The translations under genes and the position numbers were made by a program. A DNA stretch of 64,000 bases. Source: Streptomyces dysideae (lineage in GTDB: Bacteria; Actinomycetota; Actinomycetes; Streptomycetales; Streptomycetaceae). The first letter of the stretch is position 1; every line of letters starts with the position of its first letter. The notes beneath the pieces were generated by a model. That model ran no database searches. It was not told where the DNA came from and saw only the letters and a program-made list of their open reading frames with translations. Location: positions 62,001-126,000 of the forward strand of contig NZ_KQ949097.1 in assembly GCF_001514305.1 (NCBI RefSeq), read 5' to 3'. Below are positions 8,501-15,573 of the stretch, piece after piece.

Positions 8501-11043
8501 TACAGGTCGGTGCGGTCGCGCAGGGAGCGCAGGGCCTCCTGCCGGGCGGACTTGAGGCGGCCGTCGAGTTCCTCCGCCCGCACCTGGTCGCCGAGTCCGC
8601 GCAGGTCGTCGGCGAGGCGGCGGACCTTGGCGGGCATCGGGTCGGAGGTGAAGTACGTGGCGACGGCGTCCGCGTCGGCGAGCGTGGCGGCGCGGCGGGT
8701 GACGGTCCTGAGGACGCGGGTCGCCGAGTCGGCGAGGCGTTCGGCGCGCCGGGAGCGGGCGTCGGCGAGGGTCTGCTTGCGGGCGGAGAACGCCTCGTGG
8801 ACCTCGTCACGCTTGTCGGCGAGGTCGCCCAGGAAGTCGTCGAACTCGGCGAACCGGGACTCCAGGTTCTCCAACTGCACCAGCACACGGGCGAGTTGCT
8901 CGTCGCACGCGTTGGGGCTGTCGGCGGCCGCGAGCGCGCCGGTGACCGCCTGGCCGAGCAGCGCGAACTCGGCGGCGAACTCGGCGCGTCCCTCGCGGTC
9001 GAGGAGTGCACGGCGGCGGCCGTCGAGGGTGGCGCGGGCGCGGTTGACGCCGCCGAGGACCTCGGCGATGCGCTCCAGGATGGATGTACGGACCGTGGCG
9101 TCGCCGATGTCGAGTCCGGCCACCACCTCGGTCACCGTGCGCAGCCCGTCGGCGAGTTCGTCGAGGCGGGCGGCGACGGGCGCGGACTCGGCGACGGTGG
9201 TGATCGCCTCGGCGTCGGCGACGAGCTGCTCGATGTCGGCCTGGTGGCCGGCGAAGGCATCCTCGCGGGCGAGGTGGGTGACGGCCCGCTGCCCGAAGGT
9301 GGCGAGGTCGGACTCGACGTCGGCGGCGAGCTCGTCGATGCGGGCGGTGTCGGCGTAGCGCAGGTCCTTGAGGGTGAGCAGGTGGCCCTGGGCGTGCCGG
9401 AGTTCGGTCAGGCCGGACACCCAGGCGGCGGCACTGCGCGGGGCCTCGCCGCGCAGGCGTCGTACGACGGTGGCGACCTGCGCGGCGGCGTCGCCGAGCG
9501 CCTCGGCGGCCCGGCGGGTGAGGGTCTGGACGGTCTCGAACTCGGCAAGCACCTGTTCGGCGGTGGCCCGGACCTGCTCCAACGGCTCGTGCAGGGCGCC
9601 GAGTTCGGTGTCGTCCAGCCAGTGGTAGGAGTCCGCGGCCCGGACACAGGCGGCGGCCAGCGCCTCGTACACCTCGCTCGTCGGCGTCGTCTCGGCGACC
9701 GCGCGTGCGATGGACAGGCAGTCGGAGATGCCACGTACGAGGTCGGCGTTGCCGACGCGGGCGAGCGGGCCGGTGCCAACGGGCAGGGCGGCGGTGTGGG
9801 TGTCGGAGACGTACGGGGAGTTCCACAGCTGGAGCGGGTGGACACGCTGCGGTTCATCGCTGTCGGCACGCAGCACCATGAGCGTGCCGTCGTCGAAGAG
9901 AGCCCAGCCGTGGCAGGAGAGCGGGGTGGCGACCTCCTTGCGGATCATGTTGTACGGCAGAAGGAGGCTGCGGCCCTCCACGCGCGCGTGGAACGCGAAG
10001 AGGACGTCCTCGCCGTTGGGCGAGCGGACCACGCGCTCGAACTCCAGGCCGTCCGTGTCGGTGCCGTCGAAGGTCTTGTGCGTGCCGGTGGCCAGGCAGT
10101 AGCCGCCGGGGAAGACGATGCCCTGGTCCTCGGGCAGGCGGCGGCAGGCCTGTCCGATGCCGTCGAGGCGGACGACCGTCCTGGTGAGGGTGTTGAAGAC
10201 GAGGTGGCGGTGGGTGTCCTCCTTGTAGGGGCGGATGCGCAGCAGGACGAGGGCACCCACGCGCGCGTGCGCGATGTCCGCGTCGGCGAGCGACTGCAGC
10301 GGTTCGTCGACGGGCTCGGCGTAGATGCCCTCGCCCGTCTCGGTGTTGTTCTCGACCTTGACCGTCAGGGTCCCGCCGACCGTCTCGACGAAGACCTCGC
10401 CGTCGACGGAGACGTGCGGGTGACGGCCGAGGACGTGGTCCTCGCGGGTCGTCTGTGTCCACTCGAAGTCGTGGGCGGGCGGGAACACGTGGTCGCGGTC
10501 GCCGCGCGCGTCGAGGAAGGTCGCCTGCCCGTCGTCGGTGAGCGCCCAGCGCAGGACACGGATGTCCTCGGCCTTCTCACCGGTCTGGAAGACGGCCAGC
10601 AGCTTGCCGTCCACGCGGCGGAGCTGGAGGAGGTGGGCCTGGCGGTAGTAGCGGTAGAGGGCGGCGAACTCGCGGCCGAAGGCGGGGTCGTCGAGGAGAC
10701 CGGGCACGGCGTCGTCGGGCAGCCGGTTCAGGTCGCGGTCGTGCAGGGCGAAGACGTCGCCGACGGCCGTCTCGGGCTTGAGGCCGAGGAAGACGTTGTG
10801 GCCGAAGAGCAGGGTGTCGCCGACGGAGACGATGTCGCGGGGTACGCAGTTGTGCTCGGTGCGCAGCCGCTCGGTGCCGGCGAGTTCGAGCCGGGTGGCG
10901 CCGAACTCCTCGGTGCGGCGGGCGTTGAGCTGCTCGGCGCGGCGGGCGAGTTCGGCGGCCTGCGCGGTCAGGCGGTCGCGCAGCACCTCGTAGGTGCCGG
11001 TGTCGAGTGCCTCGTTCGTGCCGGTGTCCGGGCCGGTGGTCAT
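5527..11043 (-). CDS. Giant DUF3686-type AAA+ ATPase ('DNA repair ATPase' family)
   Basis: A 1838-aa protein resembling the family annotated as DNA-repair ATPase (DUF3686 plus C-terminal AAA+). The N-terminal 450 or so residues match the beta-rich DUF3686 layout. An Ala/Arg/Glu-rich region (about 450-900) has coiled-coil character. A low-complexity Pro/Ala/Gly/Ser linker runs about 1080-1250. The AAA+ module follows, with Walker A SPPGYGKTT near residue 1463, Walker B TLLYLDDIQ near 1523 and a sensor-like AVCMAGNPYTESGS, all apparently intact. The ATG follows GAGAGGGA. Neighbours are two flotillins and NfeD, so it probably remodels or energises a membrane-associated assembly. The DNA-repair label is historical and nothing in the sequence proves it. 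The linker length is unusual and contains an 85-bp duplication. Confidence 0.82.
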   Translation of the reverse strand: MTTGPDTGTNEALDTGTYEVLRDRLTAQAAELARRAEQLNARRTEEFGATRLELAGTERLRTEHNCVPRDIVSVGDTLLFGHNVFLGLKPETAVGDVFALHDRDLNRLPDDAVPGLLDDPAFGREFAALYRYYRQAHLLQLRRVDGKLLAVFQTGEKAEDIRVLRWALTDDGQATFLDARGDRDHVFPPAHDFEWTQTTREDHVLGRHPHVSVDGEVFVETVGGTLTVKVENNTETGEGIYAEPVDEPLQSLADADIAHARVGALVLLRIRPYKEDTHRHLVFNTLTRTVVRLDGIGQACRRLPEDQGIVFPGGYCLATGTHKTFDGTDTDGLEFERVVRSPNGEDVLFAFHARVEGRSLLLPYNMIRKEVATPLSCHGWALFDDGTLMVLRADSDEPQRVHPLQLWNSPYVSDTHTAALPVGTGPLARVGNADLVRGISDCLSIARAVAETTPTSEVYEALAAACVRAADSYHWLDDTELGALHEPLEQVRATAEQVLAEFETVQTLTRRAAEALGDAAAQVATVVRRLRGEAPRSAAAWVSGLTELRHAQGHLLTLKDLRYADTARIDELAADVESDLATFGQRAVTHLAREDAFAGHQADIEQLVADAEAITTVAESAPVAARLDELADGLRTVTEVVAGLDIGDATVRTSILERIAEVLGGVNRARATLDGRRRALLDREGRAEFAAEFALLGQAVTGALAAADSPNACDEQLARVLVQLENLESRFAEFDDFLGDLADKRDEVHEAFSARKQTLADARSRRAERLADSATRVLRTVTRRAATLADADAVATYFTSDPMPAKVRRLADDLRGLGDQVRAEELDGRLKSARQEALRSLRDRTDLYTDDGRTLRLGTHRFAVNTQPLDLTLVPHGEGLAFALTGTDYRAPVTDPDFAATRPYWDRPLPSESPDVYRAEHLAARLLDEHGPAALAEADLPTLVRESAEAAYDEGYERGVHDHDAVLILTALLRLHESAGLLRHEPAARATAQLFWAHGTTADERTTWTRRATSLARARETFGLAPAIADFETELAWEIAAWAGTRPTAVGAAPRSAARAGVGAGSATRGATGAETWPDAPERTQAGFTAGASAVPSGITAGAGAAQTGFTRAVPAPGTVDRADAGSVPALGMLAGFTPASGAVPESGALAGSGPASGMLAGSTSASGAFAGFAPASGALAGSTPSSGTLAGSGSGSGSVPESGAPAGARPAVGVLAGSGPASGMLAGSTSASGAFAGFAPASDVPARYAAASAYLFEELTTGPDGFVISAGARTLLDKFRRTVGTSAYDDDLAALADPAARMQLVEAWLSSYTVATGTDLAPGDLAEAVAAELCPELPRHESDAPLTETVEGLLGTHPRISGRTLTVRVDELLARTREFRAHEVPAQRAYQRRRTALVAAERARIRLDEYQPRVMSAFVRSRLIDEVYLPLVGDSLAKQLGTSGESKRTDTGGLLLLISPPGYGKTTLMEYVADRLGLILVKINGPALGHAVTSLDPAEAPNATARQEIEKINFALETGNNTLLYLDDIQHTSPELLQKFIPLCDATRRIEGVRDGEPRTYDLRGKRFAVCMAGNPYTESGSRFRVPDMLANRADVWNLGDVLTGKEDAFALSFVENALTANPALAPLAGRDRTDLDLLIRLAQGDATARADRLTHPYAPAELERILAVLRHLLTARDTVLAVNAAYIASAAQSDTTRTEPPFQLQGSYRNMNKIAQRIQPVMNDAELAALIDDHYTAEAQTLTTGAESNLLKLAELRGTLTPEQAFRWAELKAAQVRTQTLGGPDDDPLTRAVATLGLLADRIAAVESAINRAADPRHLIANPTARHAVRPGPGED
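7315..7399. repeat. 85-bp direct repeat, copy 1 (in ATPase linker)
   Basis: First copy of an 85-bp direct repeat inside the low-complexity linker of the AAA ATPase gene. It matches 7513-7597 except for one base (GAACCC versus GAAGCC). The offset is 198 bp, exactly 66 codons, so the frame is kept. The encoded peptide is a GPASGMLAGSTSASGAFAG-like module within a series of related 12-13-residue units. Confidence 0.9.
7513..7597. repeat. 85-bp direct repeat, copy 2 (in ATPase linker)
   Basis: Second copy of the duplication described at 7315-7399. Near identity at the DNA level, including synonymous positions, indicates recent in-frame expansion rather than selection on protein sequence alone. 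Confidence 0.9.
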
Positions 11044-11071
11044 GGGGTCCCTCTCGGAAGTCAGGAGAAAA

Positions 11072-11116
11072 CGCGGTCCGGAGCCGCCGTCCCCTGTGCG
11101 GCGGCTCCGGACCGCG
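11072..11116 (-). terminator. Hairpin between flotillin 2 and AAA ATPase genes
   Basis: Perfect 18-bp inverted repeat: left arm 11072-11089 (CGCGGTCCGGAGCCGCCG), 9-nt loop, right arm 11099-11116. It sits in the 112-bp gap between the end of the 677-aa flotillin gene and the start of the ATPase gene on the same strand. It could terminate the flotillin transcript or limit read-through into the ATPase. Confidence 0.75.
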
Positions 11117-11155
11117 GGTCTTTCGGGCCGTCGAGCGCGGCCTCGGTGGTGCCGG

Positions 11156-13189
11156 TCAGGCCTTCGCGGCGCCGTTGAGCGCGGCCAGCGAGGTGTCGGC
11201 GAGGCCCAGCTCGCCCGCCTTGTCCAGCAGTTGCCTCAGCTGTCCGGCGTTCGCGCCGCCGCTGTTCATGAGCTTCATCAGCAGCGCGGAGACGGTCAGG
11301 TTCTGCACGTCGGCCGTGGAGACCGAGCCGAGGACGCGGCTGAGGTCGTCGGTGAAGCTCGCACTGCCGTCCAGCCAGGGCCCGGCGAGCGCCTGCGCGG
11401 TCTCGGAGTGCTGGACGAAGCCGTCGACGCTCTTGCCGAGCGCGATGGAGGACATCAGCCGGTCGAAGAAGACCGAGTCGCCGCCGACGATGTTGATGTC
11501 GGCGTTCTCCAGGCCGGTGGCGAGCACCGTGGCCTGTGCCTCGGCGACCTGCCGCTGCACGTCGAGTCCCGCGAGCCGGATGTCCTTCTCGGCCTCCAGG
11601 CGCAGCCGGTACTCCTCGTGGGTGCGGGACGCCTCGTCGAGGGCGGCCATCGCGGCGGCCTTCTCGGTGAGACCGGCGGCCTCCGCCTTCAGCTTCTCGC
11701 CGATGGCCTCGGCCTCGGCGAGGGCCTGCGCCCGGGCGCCCTCCGCCTCGGCCCGCATGCGTGCCCCGGTGGCCTCGGCCTCCGCGCGGCCGGCCTTCTC
11801 GATGACCTCGGCCTCCTTGTCGCGGACCTGGACGGCGGCAAGGCCCTCGGCGGCGGCCTCCGCCTGGACGCCCTCGGCGAGCCGCAACTTGGCCTTGGCG
11901 TCGAGGTCGGCGCTCTTCAACCGGGCCTCGGCCAGGGTGAGTTCCTCGGCGGCGCGGTGCACGGCGGCCTGCTCGGCGGCCTCAGCGGCCTTGATGTCCT
12001 TGACGAGGTTCTCCTGCGCCTCGGCCTCGGCGGCGATGACGACGGTCTGCCGCTGCCGCTCGGCCTCCTCGACGGCGCGCAGCTTCTTGATGGACTCCTC
12101 CTGTTCGGCGACCGTGCGGTCCACGGCGACGCGCTCGCGGATGACCTCGGCGATCTCCCGCTTCTCGGCCTCGACCTCCTTCGAGGCGGAGATCCGGGTC
12201 AGCTCGGTCTCCCGCTCCCGGGCGATGACCTCGAGGAGGCGGTCCTTCTCGATGCGCTCGTTCTCGATGGCGATGACCCGCTCGCGGTTCTTCGCGGCGA
12301 CGGCGACCTCACGGGCCTGGTTCTCGCGCTGCACGCCGAGCTGCTCCTCGGTCCTGAGGAACGCGGACTGCGCCCGCAGCCGCTCCTCCTCGACGACCCG
12401 CGCGGTCTCGGCCTCCTCCCGGGCCCGTACGGTCTCGATCTCCCGGCGCTGCTTGATCTCGGCGTCGACCTGGCGGCGCTCCAGCTCCAGGATGGCCTCG
12501 CGGGCGTCGACGTTCTGCCGGGTGATCTCCTTCTCCTCGTGGCGCTGGAACTCGTTGGTGCGCACGTGCTCGACGGCCGTCAGCTCGGTGATCTTGCGGA
12601 TGCCCTGGGCGTCGAGGACGTTGGCCGGGTCGAGCTGGGTGATCGGGGTCTGCTCCAGGTAGTCGATCGCCGCGTCCTCGAGGTGGTAGCCGTTGAGGTC
12701 GATGCCGATGACCTCGATGATCCGGTACCGCAGTTCCTCGCGCTTGGTGTACAGGTCGGTGAAGTCGAGCTGCTTGCCGACGGTCTTGAGCGCCTCGGAG
12801 AACTTCGCCTGGAACAACTCCTGCAGTGTGTCCCGGTCGCTGGCTCGTGCGGTGCCGACGGCCTGGGCGACCCTGATGACGTCCTCGGCGGTCTTGCTGA
12901 CCCTGACGAAGAACGAGATGCGGATGTCGGCGCGGATGTTGTCCCGGCAGATCAGGCCCTCCTTGCCGGCCCGCGTGATCTCGATGGTCTTCACCGAGAT
13001 GTCCATCACCTCGGCCTTGTGCAGCACCGGCAGGACGACCTGCCCGGTGAAGGTCACGTCGACCTTGCGCATCTTGGAGACGATCAGCGCCTTGCCCTGT
13101 TCGACCTTGCGGAACAGACGGGTGACGACGAGTACGGCGAGCAGGCAGACGGCGACGAGCACGCCGATGCCCACGATCATGGGAGTCAT
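11156..13189 (-). CDS. YqiK-like flotillin (SPFH protein)
   Basis: Long flotillin (677 aa) of the YqiK type. An N-terminal transmembrane anchor (about residues 4-25, IVGIGVLVAVCLLAVLVVTRLF) leads into an SPFH domain (about 30-220) with ALIVSKMRKVDVTFTG and RITELTAVEH-like segments. A very long Glu/Arg/Ala-rich coiled coil spans about 220-530 (for example EEKEITRQNVDAREAILELE). A C-terminal region near 540-677 ends in helical Leu/Ala-rich sequence. The ATG is preceded by AAGGACG. It is the second SPFH protein in 10 kb and differs from the first in length and coiled-coil sequence. It lies directly upstream of the giant ATPase on the same strand, separated only by a hairpin, which supports a functional link. 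Confidence 0.9.
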   Translation of the reverse strand: MTPMIVGIGVLVAVCLLAVLVVTRLFRKVEQGKALIVSKMRKVDVTFTGQVVLPVLHKAEVMDISVKTIEITRAGKEGLICRDNIRADIRISFFVRVSKTAEDVIRVAQAVGTARASDRDTLQELFQAKFSEALKTVGKQLDFTDLYTKREELRYRIIEVIGIDLNGYHLEDAAIDYLEQTPITQLDPANVLDAQGIRKITELTAVEHVRTNEFQRHEEKEITRQNVDAREAILELERRQVDAEIKQRREIETVRAREEAETARVVEEERLRAQSAFLRTEEQLGVQRENQAREVAVAAKNRERVIAIENERIEKDRLLEVIARERETELTRISASKEVEAEKREIAEVIRERVAVDRTVAEQEESIKKLRAVEEAERQRQTVVIAAEAEAQENLVKDIKAAEAAEQAAVHRAAEELTLAEARLKSADLDAKAKLRLAEGVQAEAAAEGLAAVQVRDKEAEVIEKAGRAEAEATGARMRAEAEGARAQALAEAEAIGEKLKAEAAGLTEKAAAMAALDEASRTHEEYRLRLEAEKDIRLAGLDVQRQVAEAQATVLATGLENADINIVGGDSVFFDRLMSSIALGKSVDGFVQHSETAQALAGPWLDGSASFTDDLSRVLGSVSTADVQNLTVSALLMKLMNSGGANAGQLRQLLDKAGELGLADTSLAALNGAAKA

Positions 13190-13265
13190 GGCAAACGTCC
13201 TTGCGGCGTAAGGGAGTTGAGCGTGAGGAAGCGAGGCCGGGGGTGAGCTCCGGCGGCGGCGCGGC

Positions 13266-13463
13266 TCAGGCGCCCGTGCGAGCCCCGCTCAGCACGGACG
13301 GCCCGCGTTCGTCCGGGACCGGGCGGTGCAGCGGTCGTACGATCAGGCAGGTCGTGGGCCGGGCGACAAGCGGCGCCGGCCCGGGTTCGACCGGGCGCGG
13401 GACGAGGGCCGTGGTCGGCGGGATCGTGGGCAGACCCGTGGTCGCTGCCAGAAATGTCCGCAT
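13266..13463 (-). CDS. Small hypothetical protein upstream of flotillin
   Basis: A 65-codon frame starting ATG at 13463 with a purine-rich GAGAGGGGGA upstream and ending 76 bp before the YqiK-like flotillin start. The product is Pro/Val/Arg-rich (MRTFLAATTGLPTIPPTTAL ...) with a weakly hydrophobic N terminus and no recognised domain. It is supported only by position, ribosome binding site and absence of an alternative gene in this 450-bp gap, so it could be non-coding leader. If real, it would be the first gene of the flotillin 2 transcript. Confidence 0.35.
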   Translation of the reverse strand: MRTFLAATTGLPTIPPTTALVPRPVEPGPAPLVARPTTCLIVRPLHRPVPDERGPSVLSGARTGA

Positions 13464-13643
13464 GTCCCGGTCCCCCTCTCTCCGCCCTTGGCGCGTACCC
13501 GTCGTGTCCGGCGACATGAGCCATGCTGCCCGATCGGATCTCACCCCCGCATTGCCGGTTCCCGGCAGTGTTCACTAGGGTCTGTATGCCGGTGACCGCT
13601 AAGAAAACGTCATCGGCGCATCAAGAACGCACGGGGGGACACG

Positions 13644-14699
13644 ATGGACCGGGAGATTCCGGAGCAGTATCTCGACGGCTACGACCGCATCCTGGCGGAG
13701 GTCTCGGCGACCGGCCGGCGCCTCACCCGGGACGAGATCACCGCCCGGCGTGCCTTGGGGGAACAGGCCGCGGAAGCCGGGCACGGGCTGCGTGCCCTGG
13801 TGAGCGCGCATCTGACCGCCGCGCGCACCGCGTGGCCCGACACGCCCGGCTCGGACGACAGTACGCTCGCCGCCGTCCAGCAGGTCATCGACGCCTTCGC
13901 CGAGGGCTTCGAACGCGCCCAGCGGCTGGCGGTGCGTCAGGAGGAGGCCGCCCGCCGGGAGTTCATCGACGACCTGCTCTACGGCCGCAGCGACCTGGGC
14001 CGCCTCGCTGAACGTGCCGAGCGCTTCGGTCTGCGGCTGTCGCACGCGCACGCGGTGGCTGTCGCGGAGGGGCCGGCCGCCTACGACGAGGGCGACCCGG
14101 TGTCCCGGCAGGTGGAGCGCGCACTGATCTCCCGTTTCGGGGACCGCAGTGTCCTGCTCACCACCAAGGGCGGCCGACTGCTGTGCATCGCCCCGGGCCA
14201 TCAGGACGAGGTGCTCACCCACTTCGCCAAGCAGGCGTACGCCGCCACCAACGGCGGCCGGGTCGCCATCGGCCGCCCCCAGCCCGGTCCCGGCGGCGTC
14301 GTGCAGTCCTACGAGGAGGCGCTGAACGCCCTCGAACTGGCCGAGCGCCTCGACCTCGACGACCCGGTCCTGCGCGCCGCCGACCTGCTCGTCTACCCCG
14401 TCCTCACACGTGACCGGCAGGCCATGGCGGACCTCGTCCTCGACACCCTGGGGCCGCTCACCAGGGCCCGCGGCGGCGCCGAGCCCCTCCTGGACACCCT
14501 CACCGCGTACTTCGACTCGGGCTGTGTGGCCGCCGAGTCCGCCCGCCGGCTCTCCCTCAGCGTGCGCGCCCTGACGTACCGCCTGGAGCGCATCCACAAA
14601 CTCACCGGCGCCAACCCGGCTGATCCGGCCCACCGTTACATGCTCCAGACGGCGGTGATCGGCGCCCGGCTGCTGGACTGGCCCGCCAAGCAGATCTGA
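13644..14699 (+). CDS. PucR/CdaR-type transcriptional regulator
   Basis: Cytosolic regulator (351 aa) with the C-terminal HTH_30-type helix-turn-helix of PucR/CdaR proteins: about residues 290-345, ESARRLSLSVRALTYRLERI followed by HKLTGANP. This motif is diagnostic. The middle section (about 130-270) resembles the GGDEF-like/CdaR sensory fold (GGRVAIGRPQPGPGGVVQSY, then EALNALELAERL). The N-terminal 110 residues are helical. GGGGGG precedes the ATG by about 8 bases. It is divergent from the flotillin block and convergent with the next gene, so its target is not obvious; a local target could be the flotillin operon. The effector is unknown. Confidence 0.85.
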   Translation: MDREIPEQYLDGYDRILAEVSATGRRLTRDEITARRALGEQAAEAGHGLRALVSAHLTAARTAWPDTPGSDDSTLAAVQQVIDAFAEGFERAQRLAVRQEEAARREFIDDLLYGRSDLGRLAERAERFGLRLSHAHAVAVAEGPAAYDEGDPVSRQVERALISRFGDRSVLLTTKGGRLLCIAPGHQDEVLTHFAKQAYAATNGGRVAIGRPQPGPGGVVQSYEEALNALELAERLDLDDPVLRAADLLVYPVLTRDRQAMADLVLDTLGPLTRARGGAEPLLDTLTAYFDSGCVAAESARRLSLSVRALTYRLERIHKLTGANPADPAHRYMLQTAVIGARLLDWPAKQI

Positions 14700-14720
14700 C
14701 GGCGTCCTGGATCCGCCAGG

Positions 14721-15488
14721 TCAGGGGGCGGCGAGGATCGCCGACCGCAGACCGGCCGGATCCTGGGCCAGCAGTGCCGGCACCTGCTCGTTCCACTGGT
14801 CGGCCAGGGTGTCCAGGGACCGTGCGACGATCCGCCGCAGCCTCCCTTCGGCCACCAGAAGCAGCACGGCCGCAAGGGGGCGCAGCAGGCCGCGGCCGCG
14901 TACGGTCACGGTGACCTGCACCTCCCACCGGCTGAAGTCACCGCTCGGCCGGGGCACGACCCGCAGCTCGGCCCGGAGCCACCGGTGGTCCAGCCGGGCC
15001 CGGGCGGGCGCGGAGCGCGGAGCACGACCGCCGTCCACCGTCGCCCACCACTCGTCGAGCCTCAGTGACGCCGCGCCCCCGAACGCGGACAGCAGCGGCG
15101 TCACACCCTCGACGCGCGACCGTCCCCGCACCTCGATCAGGCGCGGCCGGTCGACGCTCTTCAGCGCGCCCTCCAGCTCGAGGACCCCGTTCGGGCTCAC
15201 GGCGATGAGCCCGGCCCGCACGGCCCGCCGCCGGTCCCACTCCCGGACCGTGACGCGCACCGTGCCGTCCTCGTACACCGCCCCGGACCGCAGATGCCGG
15301 CCCGCCACCAGCCGCAGGTCGGGTACGGCCTGCCCGTCGGGCAGCACGATCCGGCTGTCCACCGCCCGGCTCTCCGCCGCCAGCCCGCCGAGCATGGCGA
15401 CGACGTCCTCGAACCACGAGCGCGGCACGGCTTCGACAAACAGCGTGTGACCGAAGGAGACCATGCCCCGCAGGATGACGTACGGCAC
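14721..15488 (-). CDS. Conserved hypothetical protein
   Basis: A 255-aa protein with no confidently recognised domain. It is rich in beta-strand-like segments with Arg and Trp. The C-terminal part (about residues 165-255: LDHRWLRAELRVVPRP ... ARSLDTLADQWNEQVPALL) is loosely reminiscent of SRPBCC or lipid-binding folds ending in a long helix; this is only an impression. The start at GTG 15488 is uncertain; ATG 15464 (MVSFGHTLFVEAVPRSWFED) is equally plausible because both have weak ribosome sites. It lies 85 bp downstream of the five-gene oxidative operon on the same strand and could be its last gene. It ends 21 bp from the convergent PucR gene. Confidence 0.65.
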   Translation of the reverse strand: MPYVILRGMVSFGHTLFVEAVPRSWFEDVVAMLGGLAAESRAVDSRIVLPDGQAVPDLRLVAGRHLRSGAVYEDGTVRVTVREWDRRRAVRAGLIAVSPNGVLELEGALKSVDRPRLIEVRGRSRVEGVTPLLSAFGGAASLRLDEWWATVDGGRAPRSAPARARLDHRWLRAELRVVPRPSGDFSRWEVQVTVTVRGRGLLRPLAAVLLLVAEGRLRRIVARSLDTLADQWNEQVPALLAQDPAGLRSAILAAP

Positions 15489-15573
15489 GGGGGTGGCCCC
15501 ATGCCCCGGCGCGGCAGTCCCGGCACGGGCATCATGCCGTGTCCCGGCAACGGAGCCCTCGGCGCGATCATGC

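Noticed and set aside
6448..11178. 1576-aa plus-strand open frame opposite the AAA ATPase gene
   Set aside because: It mirrors the coding strand of the ATPase and has low-complexity Gly/Val/Arg composition with no domain; a GC-bias shadow.
13201..13578. 125-aa plus-strand frame in the flotillin/PucR gap
   Set aside because: No ribosome site and only Arg/Ser/Pro-rich sequence; the opposite-strand 65-aa frame fits better.
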